Origin: an uncultured Eubacteriales bacterium
GTDB lineage: Bacteria; Bacillota; Clostridia; Lachnospirales; CAMVHY01
DNA: 64,000 nucleotides
NCBI GenBank assembly: GCA_948543815.1
Contig: CAOVHW010000001.1
Span: forward strand, 1 to 64,000
Direction of reading: 5' to 3'
Below the pieces are notes generated by a model that saw nothing but the letters and a program-made list of their open reading frames with translations, was not told the DNA's origin and did not search any database. This document shows positions 24,176 through 32,927 of this stretch, one piece after another (the first letter of the stretch is position 1; the number at the start of each line of letters is the position of its first letter). A program made the translations under genes and the position numbers.

Positions 24176-26722
24176 ATGAATTATTATGATGAAAGTTATA
24201 CGCAAGTAATAAATAAATTCGGGACGGATTCTATCAACGGCTTAAATAATACGCAGGTAGTTGAAAATCAAAATAGGTACGGAAAAAATATAATAAGTGA
24301 ACAAAAAAAAATAAGTAAGCTCAAAAAATTCCTCATGCAATTTAATGACTTCATGGTCATTATTTTACTAATCGCCGCAATAATTTCATTCGTAATAAGC
24401 TATATCAATCATGAAAATGATTTCATTGATCCTATTATTATCTTTTTCATTATAACTATTAATGCACTTATTGGCTTCATTCAGGAAAATAAAGCTGAAA
24501 AATCTATCGACGCACTTAAAAAAATAACTCGCCCTACCTCTAATGTTATCCGTAACTCCTCGATTCAAAATATTCCTGCCGATGAAATCGTCCCCGGTGA
24601 TATCATCCTTATTGAAACTGGCAACTATATTCCTGCTGACGCTCGCCTTATCTCCTCTATTAATCTAAAAATTGATGAAGCTATGCTAACCGGTGAGTCT
24701 ATCCCTATCGAAAAAAATGCCGACTTAATCCTAAATCCCGATACCCTCTTAGCTGACCGTATTAATATGATTTATTGCGGTAGTTTTGCAACTTCCGGTC
24801 GTGGTAAAGCTATCGTTACTTCTATCGGAATGAATACACAAGTTGGAAAAATTGCCGATATGATTATGACAAATGATGATAGTGAAACGCCACTCCAAAA
24901 ACGTTTAGATCATACCGGTAAAATTTTAGGACTCGGTGCATTATCTATCTGCACCCTCATTTTTATCATGGGCCTATTCAAAAAAATTCCACCGTTTGAA
25001 ATGTTTATGACGAGTGTAAGCTTAGCTGTTGCCGCTATTCCTGAAGGTTTACCCGCTATCGTTACAATTGTTTTGGCAATCGGTGTTCGTCGTATGGCAA
25101 AACAAAATGCGATTGTGAAAAAATTACCGGCCGTTGAAACTTTAGGTTGCGCAAATGTAATTTGCTCCGATAAAACTGGTACTCTTACTCAAAATAAAAT
25201 GCACGTTGTTGAAATAAAAAATTATCTGTCAGATAAATCTAAACTTCTCGAATACGCTTGTCTGTGCAATAATACAATATTAAAAAATTCTGAAACTATT
25301 GGCGACGCAACTGAATCCGCATTAGTTAATGCGGCGCTCGATAGCGGTATAAATAAAAATGATTTGGATAAAAAATATCCGCGCGTAAATGAAATACCGT
25401 TTGACTCCAAACGTAAACTTATGACTACCGTCCACAAAATTAATGGAAAATATCTCGTGATAACTAAAGGCGCGCCCGACGTTTTACTTTCACATTGCAA
25501 AGATATTCACGAAAAAACAATTGCTGCCGACAATAAAAATATGGCGTCAAAAGCATTAAGAGTTTTAGGCGTCGCGTTCAAAATCGAAAATCAATTCCCC
25601 ACAATACATATTGAAAATAATTTAACTTTTGCCGGATTATTTGGAATGATTGACCCGCCGCGCGATGAAGTTACTGACGCCGTTCAAAAATGTAAAACTG
25701 CCGGCATAAAACCTGTCATGATTACTGGCGACCATATCTTAACGGCTGAAGCTATCGCTAAAAAAATTGGTATCCTACAATTCCCCAATAAATCTATCAG
25801 TGGCGCCGAACTCGCTAAATTAACTGATGACGAACTCGCAAAAAATATTTTCGATTACAGTGTTTTCGCACGCGTTTCCCCCGAACACAAAGTTAAAATC
25901 GTTAAAGCCTTCAAAAAAAATAATTCTATCGTCGCAATGACTGGCGACGGCGTAAATGATGCACCCGCGTTAAAAATTGCCGATATCGGTTGCGCTATGG
26001 GAAAAACCGGAACCGATGTCGCTAAAAGCGCTGCCGATATGATTTTAACCGACGACAACTTTTCCACAATCGTTAAAGCTGTAAGTGAAGGACGCGGAAT
26101 TTATTCCAATATCAAAAAAGCTGTGCATTTTTTACTTTCTAGCAATATCGGTGAAATCATTACAATTTTTATGGCAATATTTTTTGGCTGGAAATCACCG
26201 CTACTTGCAATTCAATTGTTATGGGTCAATCTCGTTACGGATTCTTTACCTGCAATTGCATTAGGGCTTGAACCGCCACAAGAAAATATTATGTATGAAA
26301 AACCTGTGCGTAATACTCAAAGTTTATTTACCGGTGGATTATGGCAACGAATAATAATTGAAGGCGCAATGATTGGAATGATAAGTTTAATTGCGTTCGC
26401 ACTCGGAAATGTTTACTATAATTTAACGGCCGCACGAACTATGGCTTTTGCTACATTAAGTATCTCGCAGCTCGTCCACGTATTTAATATGCGTACGGAA
26501 AAATCTATTTTCGAGTCAAATATCTTTGGCAATTTATATATAATCATGGCGTTTATAATTTGTTTCGTACTACAAGCATCAGTAATTATGATAAAACCAC
26601 TGAGTGAAATCTTTCACGTATGCCAATTAACTTCGACGCAATGGCTTATTGTAATTATTTTATCACTTGTTCCAATATTTGTAGTTGAAACTGAGAAATT
26701 TTTAATTAAACGGTATAATTAA
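24176..26722 (+). CDS. P-type cation (Ca2+-type) ATPase
   Basis: The 848-residue protein is a type II P-type ATPase of the SERCA/PMR1 group, which exports Ca2+ or Mn2+ using ATP. Landmarks are the actuator LTGESIP, IPEGLPAIVTIVLAIG in the M4 ion site, the phosphorylation motif SDKTGTLTQNK with D332, KGAPDVLL, MITGDH, TGDGVNDAPALK and LLWVNLVTDSLPAIALGL in M6. The N-terminus has the cation-ATPase N-domain pattern. Ion specificity cannot be fixed from sequence alone. The last codons overlap the minus-strand spoVM stop by four bases. Confidence 0.93.
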   Translation: MNYYDESYTQVINKFGTDSINGLNNTQVVENQNRYGKNIISEQKKISKLKKFLMQFNDFMVIILLIAAIISFVISYINHENDFIDPIIIFFIITINALIGFIQENKAEKSIDALKKITRPTSNVIRNSSIQNIPADEIVPGDIILIETGNYIPADARLISSINLKIDEAMLTGESIPIEKNADLILNPDTLLADRINMIYCGSFATSGRGKAIVTSIGMNTQVGKIADMIMTNDDSETPLQKRLDHTGKILGLGALSICTLIFIMGLFKKIPPFEMFMTSVSLAVAAIPEGLPAIVTIVLAIGVRRMAKQNAIVKKLPAVETLGCANVICSDKTGTLTQNKMHVVEIKNYLSDKSKLLEYACLCNNTILKNSETIGDATESALVNAALDSGINKNDLDKKYPRVNEIPFDSKRKLMTTVHKINGKYLVITKGAPDVLLSHCKDIHEKTIAADNKNMASKALRVLGVAFKIENQFPTIHIENNLTFAGLFGMIDPPRDEVTDAVQKCKTAGIKPVMITGDHILTAEAIAKKIGILQFPNKSISGAELAKLTDDELAKNIFDYSVFARVSPEHKVKIVKAFKKNNSIVAMTGDGVNDAPALKIADIGCAMGKTGTDVAKSAADMILTDDNFSTIVKAVSEGRGIYSNIKKAVHFLLSSNIGEIITIFMAIFFGWKSPLLAIQLLWVNLVTDSLPAIALGLEPPQENIMYEKPVRNTQSLFTGGLWQRIIIEGAMIGMISLIAFALGNVYYNLTAARTMAFATLSISQLVHVFNMRTEKSIFESNIFGNLYIIMAFIICFVLQASVIMIKPLSEIFHVCQLTSTQWLIVIILSLVPIFVVETEKFLIKRYN

Positions 26723-26793
26723 TTTTTGATACCTAAAAATTTTTTAAGAATCGCACCAAAAAATTTTGGTAATTTAATGACTTTAAATTTCAT
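26719..26793 (-). CDS. spoVM: Stage V sporulation protein M (SpoVM), 24 aa
   Basis: A 24-residue peptide reads M-K-F-x-x-I-K-L-P-K-F-x-G then an amphipathic basic tail, matching SpoVM, the small amphipathic helix that senses the convex forespore membrane and recruits SpoIVA for coat assembly. Spore formers keep the N-terminal MKF...IKLPKF core, including the Pro near position 9. A GAGGTG site lies 7 bases before ATG 26793. The gene is easily missed because of its size. The stop overlaps the P-type ATPase stop, tail to tail. Confidence 0.85.
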   Translation of the reverse strand: MKFKVIKLPKFFGAILKKFLGIKN

Positions 26794-26804
26794 TTACATT
26801 CACC

Positions 26805-26936
26805 TCAACAATAAAGAATCCAGAAGCCGACAATTATCATAATAACGGCAAGGAAATATCCCCATACCGGTACGAATAGGACTAAAAACATTCCGAGGCC
26901 CATTGAAAATAGGACTAGCCCGATAACTTTTTTCAT
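26805..26936 (-). CDS. Small two-helix membrane protein, 43 aa
   Basis: A 43-residue, almost wholly hydrophobic peptide beginning MKKVIGLVLF with two probable membrane helices separated by a FVPVWGY turn. GAGGTG lies 6 bases before ATG 26936. It sits 11 bases upstream of spoVM on the same strand, so the two are probably co-transcribed and perhaps expressed in sporulation. The family is unknown to me. Confidence 0.6.
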   Translation of the reverse strand: MKKVIGLVLFSMGLGMFLVLFVPVWGYFLAVIMIIVGFWILYC

Positions 26937-26999
26937 TAATTACACCTCAGAGTTTTTTTTGATATATAATACGGCTCGTAAGTTTAAGAAGTTACAAAA

Positions 27000-27027
27000 A
27001 AAATGGCGCGTAGTGCGTCATTTTTTA
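27000..27027. terminator. Possible hairpin terminator
   Basis: AAATGGCGC / GCGTCATTT imperfect hairpin ending in a T-run, left of the DnaA-box region. It has no obvious plus-strand gene to terminate. Confidence 0.35.
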
Positions 27028-27097
27028 TCAACTTGATTACTAAAAATATTTCTGATAGAATTTAAGTTAACTGTAAACAAATGAAATTTTCTATAAG

Positions 27098-27284
27098 TTA
27101 TTCACAACCTGTTGATAATTTTGTGTATAACTTACCTATATTTTTCATAAAATCGTACAAGTTTTTAGTTTGTATTGTATATAATTTTTATCCACAATTG
27201 TTTGTATCATATCAAAATATATGTACAAAAAAATTTTTTTATGCGTACCTACGTAAAAAAAATGGAGGCACAAAGTTATGCACA
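27098..27284. other. oriC: Candidate oriC: DnaA-box cluster upstream of dnaA
   Basis: Perfect matches to TTATNCACA occur at 27098-27106 (TTATTCACA), 27122-27130 (reverse strand, TTATACACA), 27188-27196 (TTATCCACA) and 27276-27284 (TTATGCACA, overlapping the dnaA start). A one-mismatch box is at 27110-27118. The stretch is AT-rich and carries no convincing gene. Position upstream of dnaA is the usual place for a Firmicute origin. Confidence 0.75.
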
Positions 27285-28588
27285 ATCCTCAATCTCTTTG
27301 GAATGATACTTTAAAATTATTAGAGAATAATTTTACTGAAGTCGTTTTTAATACTTGGATAAAAAAATTAGTACCAATTAAAATCGAAAATAATTGCCTA
27401 ATCCTTAAAACTGACCAGAATTTTTTTAAAACAACTATCGAACAACGCTACCTAAATACAATTATAAATTGCCTGCAATCCGTCTCAAATTCAACTATTA
27501 CCGCTAAAATAGTAATTGATAGTGAATTATCTAACGAGCCAAAAATAAAATCGTCTAAAAAAAATAATTTAAATCCTAAATATATTTTTGAAACATTTGT
27601 GCGCGGTAAAAGTAATGAATTGGCATATGCAGCAGCATTAGCAATTGCTGAAGCGCCCGGCCAAACAACTTATAATCCTTTGTTTCTATACGGAGGAGTT
27701 GGGCTTGGCAAAACACATCTTATGCATTCAATCGGTAACTATATTTTGAATCAATCGCCGAATTCAAAAGTTCTTTACGCATCAACTGAAACTTTTACAA
27801 ATGAATTGATAAATTCTATTCGCGAACGTAAAAATCAAGAATTCCGAAATAAATACCGTGATATTGATGTTTTGCTCATCGACGATATTCAATTTTTATC
27901 AGATAAAGAAGGAACGCAAGAGGAATTTTTCCACACGTTCAACACTTTGTACGATGCAAATAAACAAATTGTAATTTCGAGTGACCAACCGCCAAAAGAA
28001 ATTAAAACTTTGGAAAATCGTCTGCGCTCACGATTTGGTTGCGGTTTAATAGTTGATATAACGCCGCCAGATTTTGAAACTCGTAGTGCAATTGTTGAAA
28101 AAAAAGCGGAACTCGACCATATAAAAATTTCTCCTGAAGTTACGAAATTTATTGCAAAAAATATCGCATCAAATATTCGTGAACTTGAAGGCGCATTGAA
28201 TAAAGTTGCGGCATATTCTAAATTAACTAACACACAAATTACATTGGAATTAGCTGAAAATGCACTGCGAGATTTAATCAGTGAAGCAGCGCGCCCAGAT
28301 ATAACTGTTGAGTTCATACAGGAAATTGTGGCAAATTATTTTAACATAACAGTCGAAGATATGCGTGGGAAAAAGCGTACGCAAAATATAGCTTATCCGC
28401 GTCAAATTGCAATGTATCTTTCACGTAAATTAATTGATACATCTCTGCCGAAAATTGGTGAAAAATTTGGCGGACGCGACCACTCAACCGTTATTCATGG
28501 TTGTGAAAAAATTTTTAAGGAACTCGAAAACGATATTGAATTAAAAAAAACAATTGAAGACCTAGAAAAAAAGATAAAATGTGAATAA
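27278..28588 (+). CDS. dnaA: Chromosomal replication initiator DnaA
   Basis: DnaA is the AAA+ initiator that binds DnaA boxes and melts the origin. The 436 residues show the N-terminal domain with LWNDTLKLLE, Walker A GGVGLGKTH (near 146-154), Walker B VLLIDDIQFL, arginine-finger box LRSRFGCGL, and the DnaA-box-binding C-terminus with GGRDHSTVIHG (near 400-410). GGAGG lies about 9 bases before ATG 27278, and a DnaA box overlaps the start codon. Unusually, dnaN-recF-gyrB are not downstream but at 4-8 kb. Confidence 0.97.
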   Translation: MHNPQSLWNDTLKLLENNFTEVVFNTWIKKLVPIKIENNCLILKTDQNFFKTTIEQRYLNTIINCLQSVSNSTITAKIVIDSELSNEPKIKSSKKNNLNPKYIFETFVRGKSNELAYAAALAIAEAPGQTTYNPLFLYGGVGLGKTHLMHSIGNYILNQSPNSKVLYASTETFTNELINSIRERKNQEFRNKYRDIDVLLIDDIQFLSDKEGTQEEFFHTFNTLYDANKQIVISSDQPPKEIKTLENRLRSRFGCGLIVDITPPDFETRSAIVEKKAELDHIKISPEVTKFIAKNIASNIRELEGALNKVAAYSKLTNTQITLELAENALRDLISEAARPDITVEFIQEIVANYFNITVEDMRGKKRTQNIAYPRQIAMYLSRKLIDTSLPKIGEKFGGRDHSTVIHGCEKIFKELENDIELKKTIEDLEKKIKCE

Positions 28589-28626
28589 AATCGCGCCACT
28601 CAAAATAAATTATTTTGGGTGATATT

Positions 28627-29286
28627 TTGATTTTCATAACTGCAAACAGTGAACAAAATAATTTTTGCATCAATAAAAATTATTGCGATGCGATAGCTTC
28701 ATTCGGGCAAACTCCGATTTTAATTTCAACTTATAATATAAATCTTATTGACAAAATAATTTCCGTGGCAGATGGAATTTTATTGAGCGGTGGCGCCGAC
28801 ATTCATGCAAAATTCTTCAATCAAGAATTACATCCCGCAGCTCAAAATATAAATGAAAAACGTGACGAGTTTGAAATTTTGCTTTGCCAAAAAGCAATAG
28901 CAAAAAATTTGCCAGTGCTAGGAATTTGTCGCGGTATTCAAATTTTAAATATTGCGCTCGGCGGAAATATTTTTCAGGATATTCCTAATCATATGCAAAC
29001 TACTCCGCGCGATCTTCCATCTCATCGTATAATGGTAAAAAAATCTTCAATGCTTTTTAAAATCACGAATGCAACTGAAATTGATGTAAACTCTTTTCAT
29101 CATCAAGCAGTAAATGTTTTAGGTAAAGATTTAGCGATAAGTGCAACAGCTGATGATGGAACAATCGAAGCAATTGAACATACTCAAAAAAAATTTGTGA
29201 TTGGTGTTCAGTGGCATCCAGAAGCGTTAAATAAAGTTTACGCTGTACATAATAAAATTTTTGAAGCATTTGTCAATGCAACTTAA
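28627..29286 (+). CDS. Class I glutamine amidotransferase-like hydrolase (PuuD/gamma-Glu-GABA hydrolase family)
   Basis: A 219-residue class I amidotransferase-like protein of peptidase family C26. The catalytic Cys lies in GICRGIQ (near residues 97-103), the His in VQWHPEA near residue 198-204, and LLSGGADIHAKFF is the typical PuuD-type segment. The family hydrolyses gamma-glutamyl amides such as gamma-Glu-GABA; the substrate here is unknown. The frame is open from TTG 28615, but TTG 28627 follows a GGTGAT site at better spacing and gives MIFITANSEQ. No polyamine genes are nearby. Confidence 0.8.
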   Translation: MIFITANSEQNNFCINKNYCDAIASFGQTPILISTYNINLIDKIISVADGILLSGGADIHAKFFNQELHPAAQNINEKRDEFEILLCQKAIAKNLPVLGICRGIQILNIALGGNIFQDIPNHMQTTPRDLPSHRIMVKKSSMLFKITNATEIDVNSFHHQAVNVLGKDLAISATADDGTIEAIEHTQKKFVIGVQWHPEALNKVYAVHNKIFEAFVNAT

Positions 29287-29336
29287 CTTTACTGTTAATA
29301 TTTTTTGTGATACAATTTTTCGTGGAGGCGATATTT

Positions 29337-29876
29337 ATGGATTTAAAAGGCAGTAAAACTGAAAAAAATTTAATGGCGGCATTCGCTGGTGAATCGCAAG
29401 CCCGTAACAAATACACATATTATGCATCGCGTGCAAAAAAAGATGGCTTTGAGCAAATCGCTAATATTTTTTTGGAAACCGCTAACAATGAAAAAGAACA
29501 TGCAAAAATTTGGTTTAAATTGTTAAATGATGGCGACATTAAAGATACAGCTGAAAACTTAGCTGATGCAGCTGCAGGTGAAAATTACGAATGGACTGAT
29601 ATGTATAAAACTTTTGCTGCTGAAGCAAAAGAAGAAGGATTTAACAAAATCGCATATTTGTTCGAAGCTGTAGGTGAAATTGAAAAAGAACATGAACAAC
29701 GTTATTTAGCATTATTAAAAAATCTTGAAACGCATCGAGTTTTTGAGAAAGATGGAAAAGTTTATTGGCAATGTTTAAATTGCGGACATATTGTTGAAGC
29801 AACAAAAGCTCCTGATATTTGCCCGGTTTGCTCGCATGCAAAATCTTACTTTGAATTAAAAAAACAAAATTATTGA
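29337..29876 (+). CDS. Rubrerythrin
   Basis: Rubrerythrin is a non-haem di-iron peroxidase that detoxifies H2O2 in anaerobes. The 179-residue form has an N-terminal four-helix diiron domain with GESQARNKY and ANNEKEHAK glutamate/histidine ligands and an EIEKEHEQRY repeat, and a C-terminal rubredoxin-like knuckle with CLNCGH and CPVCSH (about 146-165). The frame opens 30 bases earlier, but ATG 29337 has GGAGG upstream and matches the family start. A TACAAT-type -10 at 29311-29316 and a downstream hairpin suggest a single-gene unit. Confidence 0.95.
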   Translation: MDLKGSKTEKNLMAAFAGESQARNKYTYYASRAKKDGFEQIANIFLETANNEKEHAKIWFKLLNDGDIKDTAENLADAAAGENYEWTDMYKTFAAEAKEEGFNKIAYLFEAVGEIEKEHEQRYLALLKNLETHRVFEKDGKVYWQCLNCGHIVEATKAPDICPVCSHAKSYFELKKQNY

Positions 29877-29923
29877 TAATTTTTTTAGACTAATTTAAAT
29901 TTGATGTTGATTTTCAAAACAAA

Positions 29924-29948
29924 AAAGCGCTTAATTAGCGCTTTTTTT
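29924..29948 (+). terminator. Terminator after rubrerythrin
   Basis: AAAAAGCGCT / AGCGCTTTTT hairpin with short TAAT loop region followed by T-run. Confidence 0.85.
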
Positions 29949-30014
29949 CATATAATTTAAACCAAAGTTGTGATATAATACCGAATAAATTTAATTTGAA
30001 AGGAAAGAAAAATT

Positions 30015-31412
30015 ATGAGCGAAAAAAATAAAAGTAGTTTCTCTGACAGATTAGGATTTGTAATGGCTGCTGCTGGTAGCGCTGTCGGTCTCGGAAATAT
30101 TTGGCGTTTCCCTTATTTAGCAGCAAAAGATGGTGGCGGAATTTTTATTTTTTGCTACATCATATTGGCTGCAACTTTTGGCTTCACTCTCCTTACTACC
30201 GAAGTTGCAATTGGCCGAAAAACAGGTAAAAGTCCATTGACAGCTTATGGCCAACTCCATAAAAAATGGGGTGGCATCGGAATTATTACAACGCTCGTAC
30301 CAATCATGATTTTGCCATATTATTGCGCAATTGGCGGCTGGATTCTGAAATATTTTGAAATATATCTAACCGGGCAAACGCAACTTGCGGCCACTGATAA
30401 ATATTTTTCTGAATACATATCTAGCAACTTTCAACCCGAAATTTTTATGATTATTTTTCTTGTCATCTCCGCCGCAATAGTTTTTTTAGGCGTCGACAAA
30501 GGAATTGAACGGCTCGGCAAAATTTTAATGCCAATACTTTTAGTCATCATTACCGCAATTTCCATTTACTCAATAACTATTCGCCGCACCGATATTAACG
30601 GCATTGTACGAACAGGTATTGACGGCTTAAAGATGTACGTTATTCCCGATTTCACCGGCTTAACCTTGAAAAAATTTGTCATCATCATGATTGACGCAAT
30701 GGGTCAACTTTTCTTTTCAATCAGTGTCGCTACCGGCATCATGGTTACCTACGGCTCATATGTAAAAAAAGATGTCAACTTGATGAAATCAATCAACCAA
30801 GTTGAAATTTTTGATACAATTGTCGCTATCCTCGCCGGGCTTATGATTGTCCCAGCCGTTTACGTTTTCATGGGCACAGATGGAATGTCGGCCGGTCCCG
30901 GCTTAATGTTCGTCTCATTGCCAAAAATTTTTTACTCAATGGGAAAAATCGGAACGCTATTCGGCGCAATATTCTTTTTGATGGTAATATTCGCCGCAAT
31001 TACCTCAGCCGTATCCGTTATCGAAACTATCGTATCAAATCTTATTGACAAATTTAATTTCTCACGCACAAATAGTTGCATAATTGTGTCCTTATACGGA
31101 CTTATCGGTGGAATTATTATGTGCTTGGGCTATCAACAATTATATTTTGAATTTAAATTACCAAACGGCGTTACCGGCCAAATCCTAGATATTTTCGATT
31201 ATGTCAGCAACAATTGTCTAATGCCATTAGTCGCACTTTTGACTTGCATATTAATCGGATGGGTAGTCGGCCCAAAAGCTATCATAGATGAAGTTTGCCT
31301 TGGCGGATACAAATTTAGCCGTCAAAAATTATATATCATAATGGTAAAATTTATCGCACCCGCAATGTTATTTTTCGTATTACTACAATCGATAGGAATA
31401 ATGAAACTTTAA
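30015..31412 (+). CDS. Sodium-dependent transporter, NSS family
   Basis: A 465-residue neurotransmitter:sodium-symporter-family protein, related to LeuT/MhsT-type amino-acid importers. The hallmark GSAVGLGNIWRFPYL lies in TM1 (about residues 16-30), with an unwound substrate and Na+ site; about 11 membrane helices follow, fewer than the 12 of LeuT, as is common for bacterial members. The substrate is not predictable. A TATAAT -10 lies upstream near 29974, and a composite repeat terminates it. Confidence 0.92.
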   Translation: MSEKNKSSFSDRLGFVMAAAGSAVGLGNIWRFPYLAAKDGGGIFIFCYIILAATFGFTLLTTEVAIGRKTGKSPLTAYGQLHKKWGGIGIITTLVPIMILPYYCAIGGWILKYFEIYLTGQTQLAATDKYFSEYISSNFQPEIFMIIFLVISAAIVFLGVDKGIERLGKILMPILLVIITAISIYSITIRRTDINGIVRTGIDGLKMYVIPDFTGLTLKKFVIIMIDAMGQLFFSISVATGIMVTYGSYVKKDVNLMKSINQVEIFDTIVAILAGLMIVPAVYVFMGTDGMSAGPGLMFVSLPKIFYSMGKIGTLFGAIFFLMVIFAAITSAVSVIETIVSNLIDKFNFSRTNSCIIVSLYGLIGGIIMCLGYQQLYFEFKLPNGVTGQILDIFDYVSNNCLMPLVALLTCILIGWVVGPKAIIDEVCLGGYKFSRQKLYIIMVKFIAPAMLFFVLLQSIGIMKL

Positions 31413-31415
31413 AAA

Positions 31416-31535
31416 TCCGTCCTTTTTTTATAAAAAAAGTATAAAAAAAATCTTTGTGTGGGTTCACACAAAGATTTTTTTGTTAAAGTTTATTTTTGTT
31501 ACTTTTTCTTTTCAAAGAAAAAGTAAGGTTTTGTT
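31416..31535. repeat. Composite palindromic repeat, copy 3 (A-B-C)
   Basis: Modules A (about 31417-31440, degenerate), B (about 31448-31482, AATCTTTGTG / CACAAAGATT) and C (about 31498-31533, ACTTTTTCTTT / AAAGAAAAAGT) fill the gap between converging transporter genes. Confidence 0.7.
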
Positions 31536-31544
31536 AAAATAAGT

Positions 31545-32912
31545 TTAATCTATTTTTTTCAATCCAATTCCTGTTACACCACTCAAAATTGAAAAAATCG
31601 GACAAATAAAACTAAAGAATGCAAACGGTAAAAAATTTATTACGGACACACCTAAAGTATTTGCTGCAAATGCACCTTCAATTCCCCACGGTATAATGTA
31701 ATTCGTTAAAGTTACACTGTCTTCGAGCGAGCGACTTAAACTTACTGGCGCCAAATTTAATTTACGATAAATCGGTTTGAATGCGTTGCCCGTCAAAATA
31801 ATTGCCAAATACATTTCACCAATGAAAAGATTCATGAAAATTCCTACTAACACTGTCGCGAAAATTAAAGCTGCGGGCGTTTTTAATTTCACAATTAATG
31901 GATTCATTGCCGTTTCAATAATTTTTAGGCGCATTAACAATCCACCTAATGCCAACGCCATTACTATTAAAAATACGCTTTCCATCATGCTATCAATACC
32001 GCCACGACTTAAAAGTGAATCAATAATTTGATTGCCCGTTTGCAGCGCATAACCTGACTGCAAAAGATTTGCCAATTTCAAAAAATTAAATGTTGCATCG
32101 TTAAAAAAAATTAACACAACAGAAACTACAATATTCAAAAAAAGTGTCGGTATCGCCGGCAATTTAAACCATGCGCAACCAAACATCAATAGCACCGGAA
32201 TTATCGTCCACACGCTAACATTAAAATTTGCCTCTAGCAAATTAATCATATTTTGTATCTCACACAAATCTGCCGTCGAATGTGTTTGCCCCAAAATAAA
32301 AAACAAAATCAGCGAAATGATAAAAGCCGGAACCGTTGTCCACATCATATTTTTTATATGTGCGAATAAATCTGCACCTGCAACTCCCGGAGCAAGATTA
32401 GTTGTGTCAGATATTGGCGACATTTTATCGCCAAACATTGCGCCCGAAATAATTGCGCCACAAGTCAAGGACGGATTAATTCCTAAAGTATAACCAATGC
32501 CGAGCGTTGCAATTCCAATTGTGGAAATCGTAGTCATACCACTACCAATGAATAAACCAACTAATGAGCAAACGATGAAAACGGACGGTACAAAAAATTT
32601 GATATTGATTAACTTAAATCCCCAAAACATCAGTGATGGAATAACGCCAGCTTTCACCCATACAGCAATTAACGCGCCGATTAAAATAAAAATAACGATT
32701 GGAATGACGGCAACTTTGATGCCGTCGACAATTCCAGAATCTATGTCGTCCCAATCATATCGACAAATATAACGGCCATAAAAAATCAAAACGCCAATGA
32801 AAAATAATATTGGCATTTGCGGCGAAATTCCTAACCCAATTACACTGACGCCTAAAATTATTAGCATTAGCGACAAAATTAAAATGCTTTCTGTAAAAGT
32901 AATTTCCCTCAT
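31545..32912 (-). CDS. Na+/H+ antiporter, NhaC family (copy 1)
   Basis: A 455-residue polytopic membrane protein of the NhaC ion-transporter superfamily with about 11 to 12 helices. Family landmarks include GSGMTTISTIGIATLGIG, the GAMFGDKMSPISDTTNLAPG segment carrying conserved acidic and hydroxyl residues, and a C-terminal EDSVTLTNYIIPWG loop. Such proteins exchange Na+ for H+, or malate/lactate-coupled variants. A GAGG site precedes ATG 32912. It follows prs by 15 bases and is probably co-transcribed with it. Confidence 0.88.
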   Translation of the reverse strand: MREITFTESILILSLMLIILGVSVIGLGISPQMPILFFIGVLIFYGRYICRYDWDDIDSGIVDGIKVAVIPIVIFILIGALIAVWVKAGVIPSLMFWGFKLINIKFFVPSVFIVCSLVGLFIGSGMTTISTIGIATLGIGYTLGINPSLTCGAIISGAMFGDKMSPISDTTNLAPGVAGADLFAHIKNMMWTTVPAFIISLILFFILGQTHSTADLCEIQNMINLLEANFNVSVWTIIPVLLMFGCAWFKLPAIPTLFLNIVVSVVLIFFNDATFNFLKLANLLQSGYALQTGNQIIDSLLSRGGIDSMMESVFLIVMALALGGLLMRLKIIETAMNPLIVKLKTPAALIFATVLVGIFMNLFIGEMYLAIILTGNAFKPIYRKLNLAPVSLSRSLEDSVTLTNYIIPWGIEGAFAANTLGVSVINFLPFAFFSFICPIFSILSGVTGIGLKKID

Positions 32913-32927
32913 AATTTTTGCGCCTCA

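Noticed and set aside
27081..27314. Plus-strand 77-aa frame across the oriC region
   Set aside because: It covers the DnaA-box cluster, overlaps the dnaA start in another frame and lacks a ribosome binding site.
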